A stretch of 7,315 nucleotides of DNA from an uncultured Anaerotruncus sp. GTDB taxonomy: Bacteria > Bacillota > Clostridia > Oscillospirales > Ruminococcaceae. Location: contig CAJUJI010000041.1 in the NCBI GenBank assembly GCA_910586875.1, forward strand, positions 1 through 7,315. Direction: 5' to 3'. Below the pieces are notes generated by a model. The model did no database searches, was not told where the DNA came from, and saw only the letters and a list, made by a program, of their open reading frames with translations. A program made the translations under genes and the position numbers. This document shows positions 1 through 6,246 of this stretch, piece after piece. Each line of letters opens with the position of its first letter. Positions within the stretch are counted from its first letter, which is position 1.

Positions 1-16
1 ATGTTTGATTCTGCAT
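1..16 (-). CDS. 5' end of a divergent gene, probably biotin-regulated (partial)
   Basis: On the minus strand an ATG at 16-14 begins M-Q-N-Q-T and then leaves the window, so only five codons are visible and the protein cannot be identified from its own sequence. The start is supported by a strong ribosome binding site, AAGGAGGA at 28-21, four bases upstream. Behind it lie a BirA-type operator (30-63) and a good promoter (91-64) pointing the same way. Such an operator normally controls biotin transport (bioY) or biotin synthesis genes, so a bioY-like transporter is the best guess. That is inference from regulation alone. That a gene starts here is fairly sure; its function is not. Confidence 0.55.
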
Positions 17-29
17 AAGATCCTCCTTG

Positions 30-63
30 ATTGTAAACTTTTTTGATTTTATTAGTTTACAAT
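30..63. promoter_or_regulatory. BirA (biotin repressor) operator
   Basis: ATTGTAAAC at 30-38 and GTTTACAAT at 55-63 form a perfect 9-bp inverted repeat separated by 16 bases. This fits the known bacterial BirA site, TTGT(A/T)AAC and its complement at 15-16 bp spacing, in both half-site sequence and spacing. The distal half-site abuts the -10 of the leftward promoter, and the predicted transcription start (about base 57) falls inside the operator, so bound BirA would block initiation. It is not a terminator: the stem is AT-rich with a 16-base loop. Confidence 0.72.
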
Positions 64-91
64 AGTATAACATCAGGAAAAATTTTGTCAA
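64..91 (-). promoter_or_regulatory. Promoter of the divergent left-hand gene
   Basis: Read on the minus strand, a perfect -35 TTGACA (91-86) and a -10 TATACT (69-64) are separated by 16 bases. One base below the optimal 17-base spacing, this is still a strong sigma-A type promoter. Transcription would start around base 57, inside the BirA-type repeat, leaving a leader of about 40 bases before the ATG at 16. Confidence 0.7.
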
Positions 92-111
92 GTATTTTTT
101 TCTAACAACTG

Positions 112-125
112 TGAACGTACGTTTA
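112..125. promoter_or_regulatory. LexA/DinR (SOS) box upstream of recA
   Basis: TGAACGTACGTTTA contains the 10-bp perfect palindrome AACGTACGTT (114-123). It matches the Bacillus/Clostridium DinR consensus CGAACRNRYGTTYC at all positions except the two outermost. It ends nine bases upstream of the recA -35, a place where a repressor can act. SOS control of recA by LexA is established in Firmicutes; its operation here is inferred from the site. Confidence 0.75.
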
Positions 126-133
126 TAGCGCTC

Positions 134-162
134 TTGATTTTTCACCGAGGATCCGCTATAAT
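134..162 (+). promoter_or_regulatory. recA promoter
   Basis: TTGATT (134-139) and a perfect TATAAT (157-162) are separated by exactly 17 bases, a near-consensus sigma-A promoter. The start would lie near base 169, giving a leader of about 44 bases before the recA ATG. It follows the LexA box and probably drives recA-recX and perhaps the whole block to pgsA. Confidence 0.78.
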
Positions 163-212
163 GATTAACAGAAAGGTCGCACAATTTTGCATGGCTGATG
201 GAGGATTGACAG

Positions 213-1373
213 ATGGCTGAAAAAAAGACAATGCCTGTTTCGGAAAAGAAAACTAATGTGTCCCCGGAGGACAAACGGAAGGCGCTGGCAACAGCTCTGA
301 GCCAGATTGAAAAGCAGTTTGGCAAGGGCGCGATTATGAAATTGGGACAGGACAGCATCCTGAATGTAGAGGCGATTTCTACCGGTTCGCTGTCGTTGGA
401 TCTGGCGCTGGGAATTGGTGGCGTACCGCGCGGGCGCATTATCGAGATATATGGGCCGGAGAGCTCGGGTAAAACGACGGTTGCACTGCATGTGGTCGCA
501 CAGGCGCAGAAGGCGGGCGGTGAGGCGGTATTCATCGATGTTGAGCACGCGTTGGACCCCATCTATGCGCAGGCGCTGGGGGTTGACATTGATTCGCTGT
601 TGGTTTCTCAGCCGGATACCGGTGAGCAGGCGCTGGAAATTGCAGAAGCGCTTGTGCGTTCGGGCGCGGTTGACGTTGTTGTGGTGGACTCGGTTGCAGC
701 AATGGTCACAAAGGCGGAGATTGAAGGGGAGATGGGCGAAAGCCATGTTGGTGTGCAGGCGCGTTTGATGAGCCAGGCGCTGCGCAAGCTGACCGGTGCA
801 ATCGGCAAATCCAACTGTGTGGTAATCTTTATCAACCAGCTCCGCGAGAAGATCGGTGTGATGTATGGCAATCCGGAAACGACGCCAGGCGGTCGTGCGC
901 TAAAATTTTATGCGTCGGTGCGGTTGGATGTGCGGCGGGTAGAAGCGCTGAAAAATGGCACAGAGGTGATCGGCAACCGCACACGTGTGAAGGTGGTCAA
1001 AAACAAGGTTGCGCCGCCGTTCAAAGAGGCAGAATTTGATATCATGTATGGAGCCGGTATTTCTAAGGTGGGAGAAATCCTCGATCTGGCGGTGAAGCTG
1101 GATATTATAGCCCGCGGTGGCTCGTGGTTTAACTACGGGGATGTCCGCTTGGGACAGGGCCGCGATAATGCCAAAGAGTATCTGAAGGCGAATCCGGAGG
1201 TTGCAGACGAGATTGAGGCAAAGGTGCGTGAGAATGCGGATAAGCTGATTCATGTGACACCGAAATCGGGTAAAAAGCCGGTGAAAGCGGGTACTCCGGT
1301 GGTGGAACCAGAGACAACGCCAGAGGAAGAAGCAGCACCAAAGGTGAACATTGATGTGGAAACGGATGATTGA
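213..1373 (+). CDS. recA: RecA recombinase
   Basis: RecA is the ATP-dependent strand-exchange protein of homologous recombination. Its nucleoprotein filament also triggers LexA self-cleavage in the SOS response. The 386-residue protein has the Walker A motif GPESSGKT at 81-88, the catalytic glutamate E111 in the [10 protein letters not shown] segment, a Walker B strand ending in D159, the [22 protein letters not shown]-binding loop 2 region near 209-227, and the RecA signature [10 protein letters not shown] just after it. The C-terminus is a long Pro/Glu/Asp-rich acidic tail typical of RecA, making it somewhat longer than the usual roughly 350 residues. Start ATG 213 has GGAGG at 200-204 with eight bases spacing. 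A LexA box and strong promoter lie upstream and recX follows almost immediately. No key residue is missing. Confidence 0.99.
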   Translation: MAEKKTMPVSEKKTNVSPEDKRKALATALSQIEKQFGKGAIMKLGQDSILNVEAISTGSLSLDLALGIGGVPRGRIIEIYGPESSGKTTVALHVVAQAQKAGGEAVFIDVEHALDPIYAQALGVDIDSLLVSQPDTGEQALEIAEALVRSGAVDVVVVDSVAAMVTKAEIEGEMGESHVGVQARLMSQALRKLTGAIGKSNCVVIFINQLREKIGVMYGNPETTPGGRALKFYASVRLDVRRVEALKNGTEVIGNRTRVKVVKNKVAPPFKEAEFDIMYGAGISKVGEILDLAVKLDIIARGGSWFNYGDVRLGQGRDNAKEYLKANPEVADEIEAKVRENADKLIHVTPKSGKKPVKAGTPVVEPETTPEEEAAPKVNIDVETDD

Positions 1374-1375
1374 AC

Positions 1376-1981
1376 ATGACCGTCACAGATTTTCATAAGA
1401 CGAGGCGCGGCCGGATTGCGCTTTATCTGGATGGAGAATTTTTGTTGAGTATGCACCCGGATGTATTTGCAGAATCCGGCATCCAAATTGGGATGGAGCT
1501 GGACGCAGAACAGGTGCAGGAGCTTGCAGAGCAGGCGGAGCTGAAAAAAGCGAAGGAAAAGGCGCTGGGGCTGCTTTCTTACAAGGAATATACCAGCAAG
1601 GAGCTGGAGCAGCGGCTGCGGCGGCATGTGGAGGAACCGGCAGCTGCGGCGGCGGTGGAACGTATGGAGGAGCTGGGGCTGATTGATGACGAGGATTATG
1701 CACAGCGGTTTGCACGGGATTTATCCAGCCGCAAGCATTATGGGCCGCTGCGCATCAAGCAGGAGATGCGTCGGCGCGGGCTGAGCAGTGAGCAGATTGA
1801 GTTTGCAACATCGTTGTTGGAGGACGACCCCCAGGAGCAGATACGGGAGATTATCCAGCGGAAATATCCGCTTGCATTTGAGGACGAAAAGGTACGCCGC
1901 CGCGCGTTTGCAGCGTTGATGCGGCTGGGTTATCCAGCCTCGGAGGTGCGCCGCGCGCTTTCGGTTACCGAATATGATTAG
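1376..1981 (+). CDS. recX: RecX regulatory protein
   Basis: RecX binds RecA filaments and modulates their activity and growth. The 201-residue protein has the usual layout: a short beta-rich N-terminal part (TRRGRIALYLDGEFLLS, 9-25) typical of Firmicute RecX, then helical repeats. The first repeat is ALGLLSYKEYTSKEL (63-77), the second runs through GLIDDEDYAQRFARDL (101-116) and YGPLRIKQEMRRRGL (122-136), and a third repeat ends the protein (RRRAFAALMRLGYPASEVRRAL). I chose ATG 1376, two bases after the recA stop; a TTG at 1370 overlapping that stop in frame is an alternative and would add two residues. No clear ribosome binding site is visible, so translation is probably coupled to recA. Confidence 0.95.
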   Translation: MTVTDFHKTRRGRIALYLDGEFLLSMHPDVFAESGIQIGMELDAEQVQELAEQAELKKAKEKALGLLSYKEYTSKELEQRLRRHVEEPAAAAAVERMEELGLIDDEDYAQRFARDLSSRKHYGPLRIKQEMRRRGLSSEQIEFATSLLEDDPQEQIREIIQRKYPLAFEDEKVRRRAFAALMRLGYPASEVRRALSVTEYD

Positions 1982-2053
1982 TGTGCTCGGTTTGATAACC
2001 GGCGGCTTCTTGCTTGTGCTGCCGCGATTGGAAAGGTTAGATAGGAGAAGGAC

Positions 2054-3388
2054 ATGTCTGTTAAGGTAGGAATGGTATCATTAGGATGCTCCAAAAATCA
2101 GGTGGATGCAGAGCGAATGCTCGCGTTGCTTGTACAAGGCGGGTATGAAATTTGCGCGGATGCTGCGGACTGTGATGTAGTAATTATCAACACTTGCGGT
2201 TTCATCGAGGCAGCAAAAAGGGAGAGTATCGAGAATATTCTCGAATTCTGCCAGCTCAAACAGCGGGGAAAAATAAAGGTGGTCGTAGTAACCGGCTGTT
2301 TGGCGGAGCGCTACCGGCAGGAGGTGGCCGATGAAATTCCAGAGGCGGATGTTGTGCTGGGCATCGGGCGTAATGCGGATATTTTACAGGTAATTGCCGC
2401 TGCATTGGGTGGACAGCGAACGGTTGCATTTGGAGAAAAGTCCGATCTGCCGTTGGAGGGGGAGCGGATATTGGCGAATCAGCCATTTTATGCGTATTTG
2501 AAGGTGGCCGAAGGCTGTGACAACCGCTGCTCCTACTGCGCAATTCCGCTGATTCGCGGCGGCTTTCGCAGCCGGCCTATCGAGAGTATATTGGCAGAGG
2601 CACAGCAGCTTGCGCGGCGCGGTGTGACCGAGCTGAATGTGGTGGCGCAGGATACCACCCGCTATGGGGAGGATCTATATGGAGAATTGATGCTTCCTAA
2701 GCTGTTGACCGAGCTGTGCAAAATCGAAGGAATACGTTGGGTGCGGGTGCTGTACTGCTATCCAGACCGTGTTACGGACGAGCTGCTTGAGGTTATGGCA
2801 CGGGAGGAAAAGGTGGTAAAGTATATGGACATTCCGTTGCAGCACGCGGATGGGCGAATTCTTGCGGCGATGAACCGGCGCGGGGATTGGCAAAGCCTGC
2901 TGGCGCTGGTGCGGCGGGTACGTGAACGGGTACCGCAGGTTATTTTGCGTACCACGATGATTACCGGCTTTCCTGGAGAGGATGAGCAGGCGTTTGAGTA
3001 TTTGTGTGAGTTTGTGCAACAGGCGGAGTTTGAGCGTTTGGGCTGTTTTACCTATTCGCAGGAGGAGGATACCCCTGCCGCTGACATGCCGCAGCAGGTG
3101 GACGAGGAGATCAAGCGCCATCGTGCGGAGCTGCTGATGGACATTCAATATCGGGTTCTAAAGGAATTTAATCTTACACAACAGGGGCGCCGGCTGACCG
3201 TATTGGTAGAGGGGCGCGAGGCAAACGGGCTATGGTATGGGCGCAGTTATATGGATGCGCCGGATATTGACACAAAGGTATATTTCACCAGTGAAACGGA
3301 TTGGCCAGAGGGCGCTTATGTAGAGGTTTTGATCAATGGCGAGGAAGAATATGATCTATTGGGTGAAGCTGTGGAGGGAATTGGATGA
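2054..3388 (+). CDS. rimO: RimO, ribosomal protein S12 methylthiotransferase
   Basis: RimO is a radical SAM enzyme that adds a methylthio group to a conserved aspartate of ribosomal protein S12. The 444 residues show the three-part family layout. The N-terminal UPF0004 domain carries cysteines C12 (SLGCSKNQVDAER), C48 (NTCGF) and C82 (TGCLAERY) for the auxiliary 4Fe-4S cluster. The radical SAM core has CDNRCSYC, giving C155, C159 and C162. A C-terminal TRAM domain covers roughly 375-440. SLGCSKNQVD and the AIPLIRGGFRSRP stretch after the cluster motif favour RimO over MiaB. Start ATG 2054 is preceded by AGGAG at 2043-2047. The 72 bases after recX hold no convincing terminator, so it may be cotranscribed with recA-recX. 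It overlaps pgsA by four bases. Confidence 0.96.
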   Translation: MSVKVGMVSLGCSKNQVDAERMLALLVQGGYEICADAADCDVVIINTCGFIEAAKRESIENILEFCQLKQRGKIKVVVVTGCLAERYRQEVADEIPEADVVLGIGRNADILQVIAAALGGQRTVAFGEKSDLPLEGERILANQPFYAYLKVAEGCDNRCSYCAIPLIRGGFRSRPIESILAEAQQLARRGVTELNVVAQDTTRYGEDLYGELMLPKLLTELCKIEGIRWVRVLYCYPDRVTDELLEVMAREEKVVKYMDIPLQHADGRILAAMNRRGDWQSLLALVRRVRERVPQVILRTTMITGFPGEDEQAFEYLCEFVQQAEFERLGCFTYSQEEDTPAADMPQQVDEEIKRHRAELLMDIQYRVLKEFNLTQQGRRLTVLVEGREANGLWYGRSYMDAPDIDTKVYFTSETDWPEGAYVEVLINGEEEYDLLGEAVEGIG

Positions 3389-3987
3389 ATCTGCCGAATA
3401 AACTGACTGTGCTGCGTATTCTGATGATTCCTGTTTTCCTGGTTTTCATGCTGCTGGAAACGATTCCGCATCGTTACCTGCTGGCGGCAATCGTATTTGG
3501 ACTAGCCTCCTTCACCGATTTTTTAGACGGCTATCTGGCGCGCAAAAGGGGGCTTGTGAGCAATTTTGGGAAGCTGATGGACCCACTGGCGGATAAGCTG
3601 CTGGTCTTTTCGGCGCTGATTTGCTTTATCCCAATCAATGCTGCCCATGCGGTATTGGTGTTCATCATCCTTGCGCGTGAGCTGCTGGTAACCTCTGTGC
3701 GGTTGATCGCCGCGGAGCAGGGGCGGGTCATCGCCGCAGACTGGTGGGGAAAGGTGAAGACCGTTGTGCAGATCGTTTGGATTTTGATGGTGCTGTTCAC
3801 CTACTGGCTCTGGTCGAATGTGATGCTTTTATTTGAGCCGGTGGTGGAAAATTCCGCACCGCCGTCAGGGGTGCTGGGGTTGCTGGTGCTCTGCGATGTG
3901 TTGCAGATTGCGGTGGTAATTTTGACGTTGTTTTCTGGTTGGAATTATATTTGGAAAAACCGCGATTTGTTTTCGGATATTGGATAA
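3385..3987 (+). CDS. pgsA: CDP-diacylglycerol--glycerol-3-phosphate 3-phosphatidyltransferase
   Basis: This membrane enzyme makes phosphatidylglycerophosphate from CDP-diacylglycerol and glycerol 3-phosphate, the committed step to phosphatidylglycerol and cardiolipin. The 200-residue protein contains the complete CDP-alcohol phosphotransferase signature DG-x2-AR-x8-G-x3-D-x3-D from D48 to D70, plus the preceding metal-binding D45. The N-terminus NLPNKLTVLRILMIPVF is typical of PgsA rather than of other family members. Hydrophobic membrane segments lie at about 13-24, 31-44, 75-105, 125-145 and 162-188. The ATG lies in an ATGA overlap with the rimO stop and has GGAGGG six bases upstream inside rimO, so the two are cotranslated. 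The gene ends in tandem TAA stops just before a terminator hairpin. Confidence 0.95.
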   Translation: MNLPNKLTVLRILMIPVFLVFMLLETIPHRYLLAAIVFGLASFTDFLDGYLARKRGLVSNFGKLMDPLADKLLVFSALICFIPINAAHAVLVFIILARELLVTSVRLIAAEQGRVIAADWWGKVKTVVQIVWILMVLFTYWLWSNVMLLFEPVVENSAPPSGVLGLLVLCDVLQIAVVILTLFSGWNYIWKNRDLFSDIG

Positions 3988-3989
3988 TA

Positions 3990-4022
3990 AAAGGGCTCTC
4001 GTCGTTTTAACGAGGGCCCTTT
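3990..4022 (+). terminator. Intrinsic terminator after pgsA
   Basis: AAAGGGCTCTCGT (3990-4002) pairs with ACGAGGGCCCTTT (4010-4022) over 13 base pairs with a single G-T wobble, around a 7-base loop. It sits three bases after the pgsA stop and closes the recA-pgsA block. The U-tract on the plus strand is short (TTT, then AAATT). Read on the minus strand the tail is better (TTTTATTAT), so the hairpin could work in both directions, although no leftward gene is seen here. Confidence 0.8.
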
Positions 4023-4075
4023 AAATTAGGCGATGTTTTCTGCAAAGATTTTCCCTGGCTTTTTGTGGAGAAACC

Positions 4076-4084
4076 TGCTATAAT
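4076..4084 (+). promoter_or_regulatory. Extended -10 promoter for the enolase-like unit
   Basis: TGCTATAAT combines a perfect TATAAT (4079-4084) with the upstream TGn of an extended -10 element. The -35 region at 17-base spacing (TGGCTT, 4056-4061) is poor, as is common for extended -10 promoters. Transcription would start near 4091, about 43 bases before the chosen start of the next gene. With the terminator at 3990-4022 this marks a new transcription unit. Confidence 0.62.
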
Positions 4085-4119
4085 AAATATAAAATACACC
4101 ATTGCATAAGGTTTGTGGC

Positions 4120-4124
4120 AGGAG
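4120..4124 (+). promoter_or_regulatory. Ribosome binding site that decides the start at 4134
   Basis: AGGAG lies nine bases upstream of the TTG at 4134. Two further in-frame starts exist: TTG 4113, which lies before this site, and ATG 4125, which directly abuts it with no spacing. Only the 4134 start has the site at a workable distance, and it puts the Rossmann beta strand (NIGVIGLGELG) at the very N-terminus, as in the family. Confidence 0.55.
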
Positions 4125-4133
4125 ATGAACGGT

Positions 4134-4865
4134 TTGAACATAGGGGTAATCGGGCTGGGGGAGCTCGGGCAGCAGGCTGCCGTACAATTGCTCAATAAGA
4201 CGGCGCAGAACCTTTATGTTTACGATCCGGATGCAAGAAGTTGCCCATTGGTGGTGCAGCGATGTGAAACGGCAGTTGCTCTACTGGAACGCTGTGATAT
4301 CGTGATTCTAGCGCTGGAAACCGCTGCTGATTTAACTGCGCTATGCAATGGAGTCGCTCCCTTTTTGCGGCGCAGGCATCTGCTGATTGACCTAACCGAC
4401 ATCAGTCCTGCATTGGCGCATACCATCGCAAATGGGATGCGCCGTTATCATGTGCGCTATTTGGAATGCGGCATTTTCGGGAGAAACGGCTTGACAGACC
4501 CGTTTTTGTTGTTTGTGGGAGGCAGCAGCACCGCCTATGCAGAGGCGCTGCCACTGCTGCGCTGTATCGCGCATGATTGCCGTTACATGGGACCGGCTGG
4601 ACGTGGAAAAGCTGCACGGCTGCTTTGCCGTTGGTTGGCATATAAGCTCGAGCAAACGGTTGAGGAAACTGCAACGCTTGCAAAACGCTTTGCGTTGGGT
4701 GAGAGCTTTCCAGAAGCGTTGGCGGACTTCGTGAAGATTGCGAATCCATTGGCAGAGCTGGAAGGCAAAAATGCAGCATTTTCTATGCGGGAGCTCGAAC
4801 AGGATGCGGAGCTGATGGAACGGATGATCCGGCGTGCAGATACCATGCGCTCAGAAATCGATTAA
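4134..4865 (+). CDS. Rossmann-fold protein related to beta-hydroxyacid dehydrogenases (6PGDH/HIBADH-like), altered active site
   Basis: The 243-residue protein begins with an NAD-binding fold: NIGVIGLGELG (GxGxxG at 7-12), and an acidic residue, D31, at the end of the second strand, which favours NAD(H) over NADP(H). The family's substrate-binding region is recognisable as LECGIFGRNG...LLFVGGSS (110-132). The helix that normally reads GxxGxGxxxKLxNN is GPAGRGKAARLLCRW (153-167). R162 therefore replaces the catalytic lysine and C165 stands where an asparagine is usual. The C-terminus (FSMRELEQDAELMERMIRRA) resembles the end of the all-helical domain, and the protein is shorter than the usual 290 or so residues. 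It is either a dehydrogenase with changed chemistry or a non-catalytic NAD-binding partner. It shares a promoter and probably a transcript with the two enolase-like genes. TTG 4134 was chosen on ribosome binding site spacing; ATG 4125 is possible. Confidence 0.75.
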   Translation: MNIGVIGLGELGQQAAVQLLNKTAQNLYVYDPDARSCPLVVQRCETAVALLERCDIVILALETAADLTALCNGVAPFLRRRHLLIDLTDISPALAHTIANGMRRYHVRYLECGIFGRNGLTDPFLLFVGGSSTAYAEALPLLRCIAHDCRYMGPAGRGKAARLLCRWLAYKLEQTVEETATLAKRFALGESFPEALADFVKIANPLAELEGKNAAFSMRELEQDAELMERMIRRADTMRSEID

Positions 4866-4899
4866 ACAAGCGTAAAAGGATGACACAAAAGGATAGATG

Positions 4900-4905
4900 A
4901 GGAGG
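4900..4905 (+). promoter_or_regulatory. Ribosome binding site that decides the start at 4912
   Basis: AGGAGG lies six bases upstream of ATG 4912. An earlier in-frame ATG at 4897 lies before this site and would add five residues encoded by the Shine-Dalgarno itself, so 4912 is the real start. Confidence 0.85.
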
Positions 4906-4911
4906 CAGCAT

Positions 4912-6246
4912 ATGGATGGCACAACCATTGTAGGGGTATCAGCGCGTCAGGTATTTTCCGGCAGAGGACATCCTGCGGTAGAAGCGACTGTGGTTACTGA
5001 AAATGGTGCGGTGGGAACTGCACAATGCACGGCGGGCCTTTCGATTGGAACGCATGAAATCGCGTTTACCTACGACGGCGATACCGCCTGGCGAGGAAAA
5101 GGGGTAGGGAAAGCGGTTGAAAATATTAAGCAAATAATCGCGCCTGCGTTGATTGGCAGGGACTGCTCCAAGCAGTTTGAGCTTGACCATATCATGCTGA
5201 ATTTAGGCGGTCCAGACGCGAAGCTGCGCCTTGGGGGAAACGCGGTTGCCGCGGTGTCGGCTGCTGCGTTAAAGGCAGGGGCGGCTGCATTGGGAATCCC
5301 TCTTTACCGGCATATCGGCGGTGCGCGTGCGGTTACATTGCCCTGTGCGGCTTATGGATGTATCAGCGGTGGAATCCGCTATGCTGATACAGAAAAATCC
5401 GGAAGCAAACCTACCTATTCTTTTGTCGCCTATGACTTTCCTTCCTTTGAGGAGGCAACCTACGCCCTGTTTGAGGTTTTCACCGACTGGGAAGAACAGA
5501 TGATTCAAAAATGGGGGCTGCGCTCTCAGGAATGCTCCCCAGCGTATACTTGCAGTGGTTTTTTCCATATTCCTCGCGGAATGGTTGCCGATGACCATTA
5601 TCTGTGGGATATGGTGACACAGACCATCTGCAAAAAAGGATATGAGGGGAAAATTGGAATCCAAGGGGATTTGGCCGCCGATTGCTATTATGACCGCGAG
5701 ACTGGTCGATATTGTGGACTGTTTAACGCAGAGGTGCGCACCCGTGAACAGCAGATTCAGGCGATCATTGACATGACAAGAGCATATCCTTTTGTAATCA
5801 TCGAGGACCCGCTGGAAGAGGATGATTTTGAAGGGCACGCGGTTCTTGTAAAGGAAACGGGCATTCAAATTGTAGGGGACGATTTGTTTACAACAAATTC
5901 TCAAAGGGTTCGGTTTGGCATTTCAATGGGGGCTGCGAATACTGTCTTGCTCAAGGTCAACCAGATTGGTTCTATTACAGAATCGCTAGAGATGATCCAG
6001 CTTGCCCACGAGAATGGATATGGTGTGATGCCGTGCTCCTCACGCGGCGAGAGCCTTGAAATCTGTGATTATAGCGTCGGGATCAATGCGGGGACGATCC
6101 GTGAAACATCTCTGGGGTGCGCAGGCAGCCGTTTTTTGGAGATTGAACGGGAATTGGGGGATCTAGCAGTTTTTGCAGGACGCAAGGGGATAAAAGGCTG
6201 GAAATTCCAAACGGAAGACTGTGCGATAGGAGGCGAGAAAAGGTGA
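4912..6246 (+). CDS. Enolase-like protein, copy 1 (divergent active site, catalytic lysine kept)
   Basis: A 444-residue, full-length enolase homologue. Enolase landmarks are an N-terminal ARQVFSGRGHPAVEATV (canonical AREILDSRGNPTVE), the metal-loop serine S44 in AGLSIG, GKGVGKAV, GGNAVAAVSAA, the barrel acids D253 (GDLAADCYY), E298 (IEDPLEEDDFEG) and D323 (VGDDLFTTN), K348 in LLKVNQIGSITES, and a C-terminal GRKGIKGW. Several catalytic or substrate-binding motifs are changed: GGxHAD is GGIRYAD (His to Tyr157), QEFM is YSFV (Glu to Ser170), GDEGGFAP is lost and replaced by GFFHIPRG (216-223), SHRSGE is CSSRGES, and IKTG is IRET (Lys to Arg397). It is therefore unlikely to be the glycolytic enolase; metal-assisted proton abstraction next to a carboxylate remains plausible because the metal site and lysine survive. 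It follows the dehydrogenase-like gene by 46 bases and overlaps copy 2 by four. The true substrate is unknown. Confidence 0.85.
   Translation: MDGTTIVGVSARQVFSGRGHPAVEATVVTENGAVGTAQCTAGLSIGTHEIAFTYDGDTAWRGKGVGKAVENIKQIIAPALIGRDCSKQFELDHIMLNLGGPDAKLRLGGNAVAAVSAAALKAGAAALGIPLYRHIGGARAVTLPCAAYGCISGGIRYADTEKSGSKPTYSFVAYDFPSFEEATYALFEVFTDWEEQMIQKWGLRSQECSPAYTCSGFFHIPRGMVADDHYLWDMVTQTICKKGYEGKIGIQGDLAADCYYDRETGRYCGLFNAEVRTREQQIQAIIDMTRAYPFVIIEDPLEEDDFEGHAVLVKETGIQIVGDDLFTTNSQRVRFGISMGAANTVLLKVNQIGSITESLEMIQLAHENGYGVMPCSSRGESLEICDYSVGINAGTIRETSLGCAGSRFLEIERELGDLAVFAGRKGIKGWKFQTEDCAIGGEKR
6228..6233 (+). promoter_or_regulatory. Ribosome binding site for enolase-like copy 2
   Basis: AGGAGG lies inside the end of copy 1, nine bases before GTG 6243. 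It fixes the GTG as start and shows that copies 1 and 2 are translated from one message, with the start and stop codons overlapping as GTGA. Confidence 0.75.

Noticed and set aside
17..112. A riboswitch or attenuator in the leader of the divergent gene
   Set aside because: The predicted leader is only about 40 bases and the only structure is the AT-rich inverted repeat, which is better explained as a BirA operator.
191..220. A nine-codon reading frame (MADGGLTDG) overlapping the recA start, possible leader peptide
   Set aside because: It has no ribosome binding site at a workable distance (AAAGG is about 14 bases upstream) and its middle codons are the recA Shine-Dalgarno itself. It looks like chance.
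165..746. 193-codon open frame on the minus strand across the recA start
   Set aside because: It lies antisense to recA, is rich in Arg, His, Asn and Cys as expected of a shadow frame, and has no ribosome binding site.
2000..2024. Hairpin CGGCGGC...GCTGCCG between recX and rimO as a terminator
   Set aside because: The stem is only seven pairs with one G-T and an 11-base loop, and no run of T follows it. At most it is a weak structure.
1982..2053. A separate promoter for rimO
   Set aside because: TTGCTT (2010-2015) has no -10 at normal spacing, and TTAGAT at 2037 overlaps the ribosome binding site region.
4897..4911. Start of enolase-like copy 1 at ATG 4897
   Set aside because: The extra five codons encode the Shine-Dalgarno AGGAGG itself, which is ideally placed for ATG 4912.
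5269..5904. 211-codon open frame on the minus strand inside enolase-like copy 1
   Set aside because: It is antisense to a clear enolase homologue, shows no recognisable motif and has no ribosome binding site.
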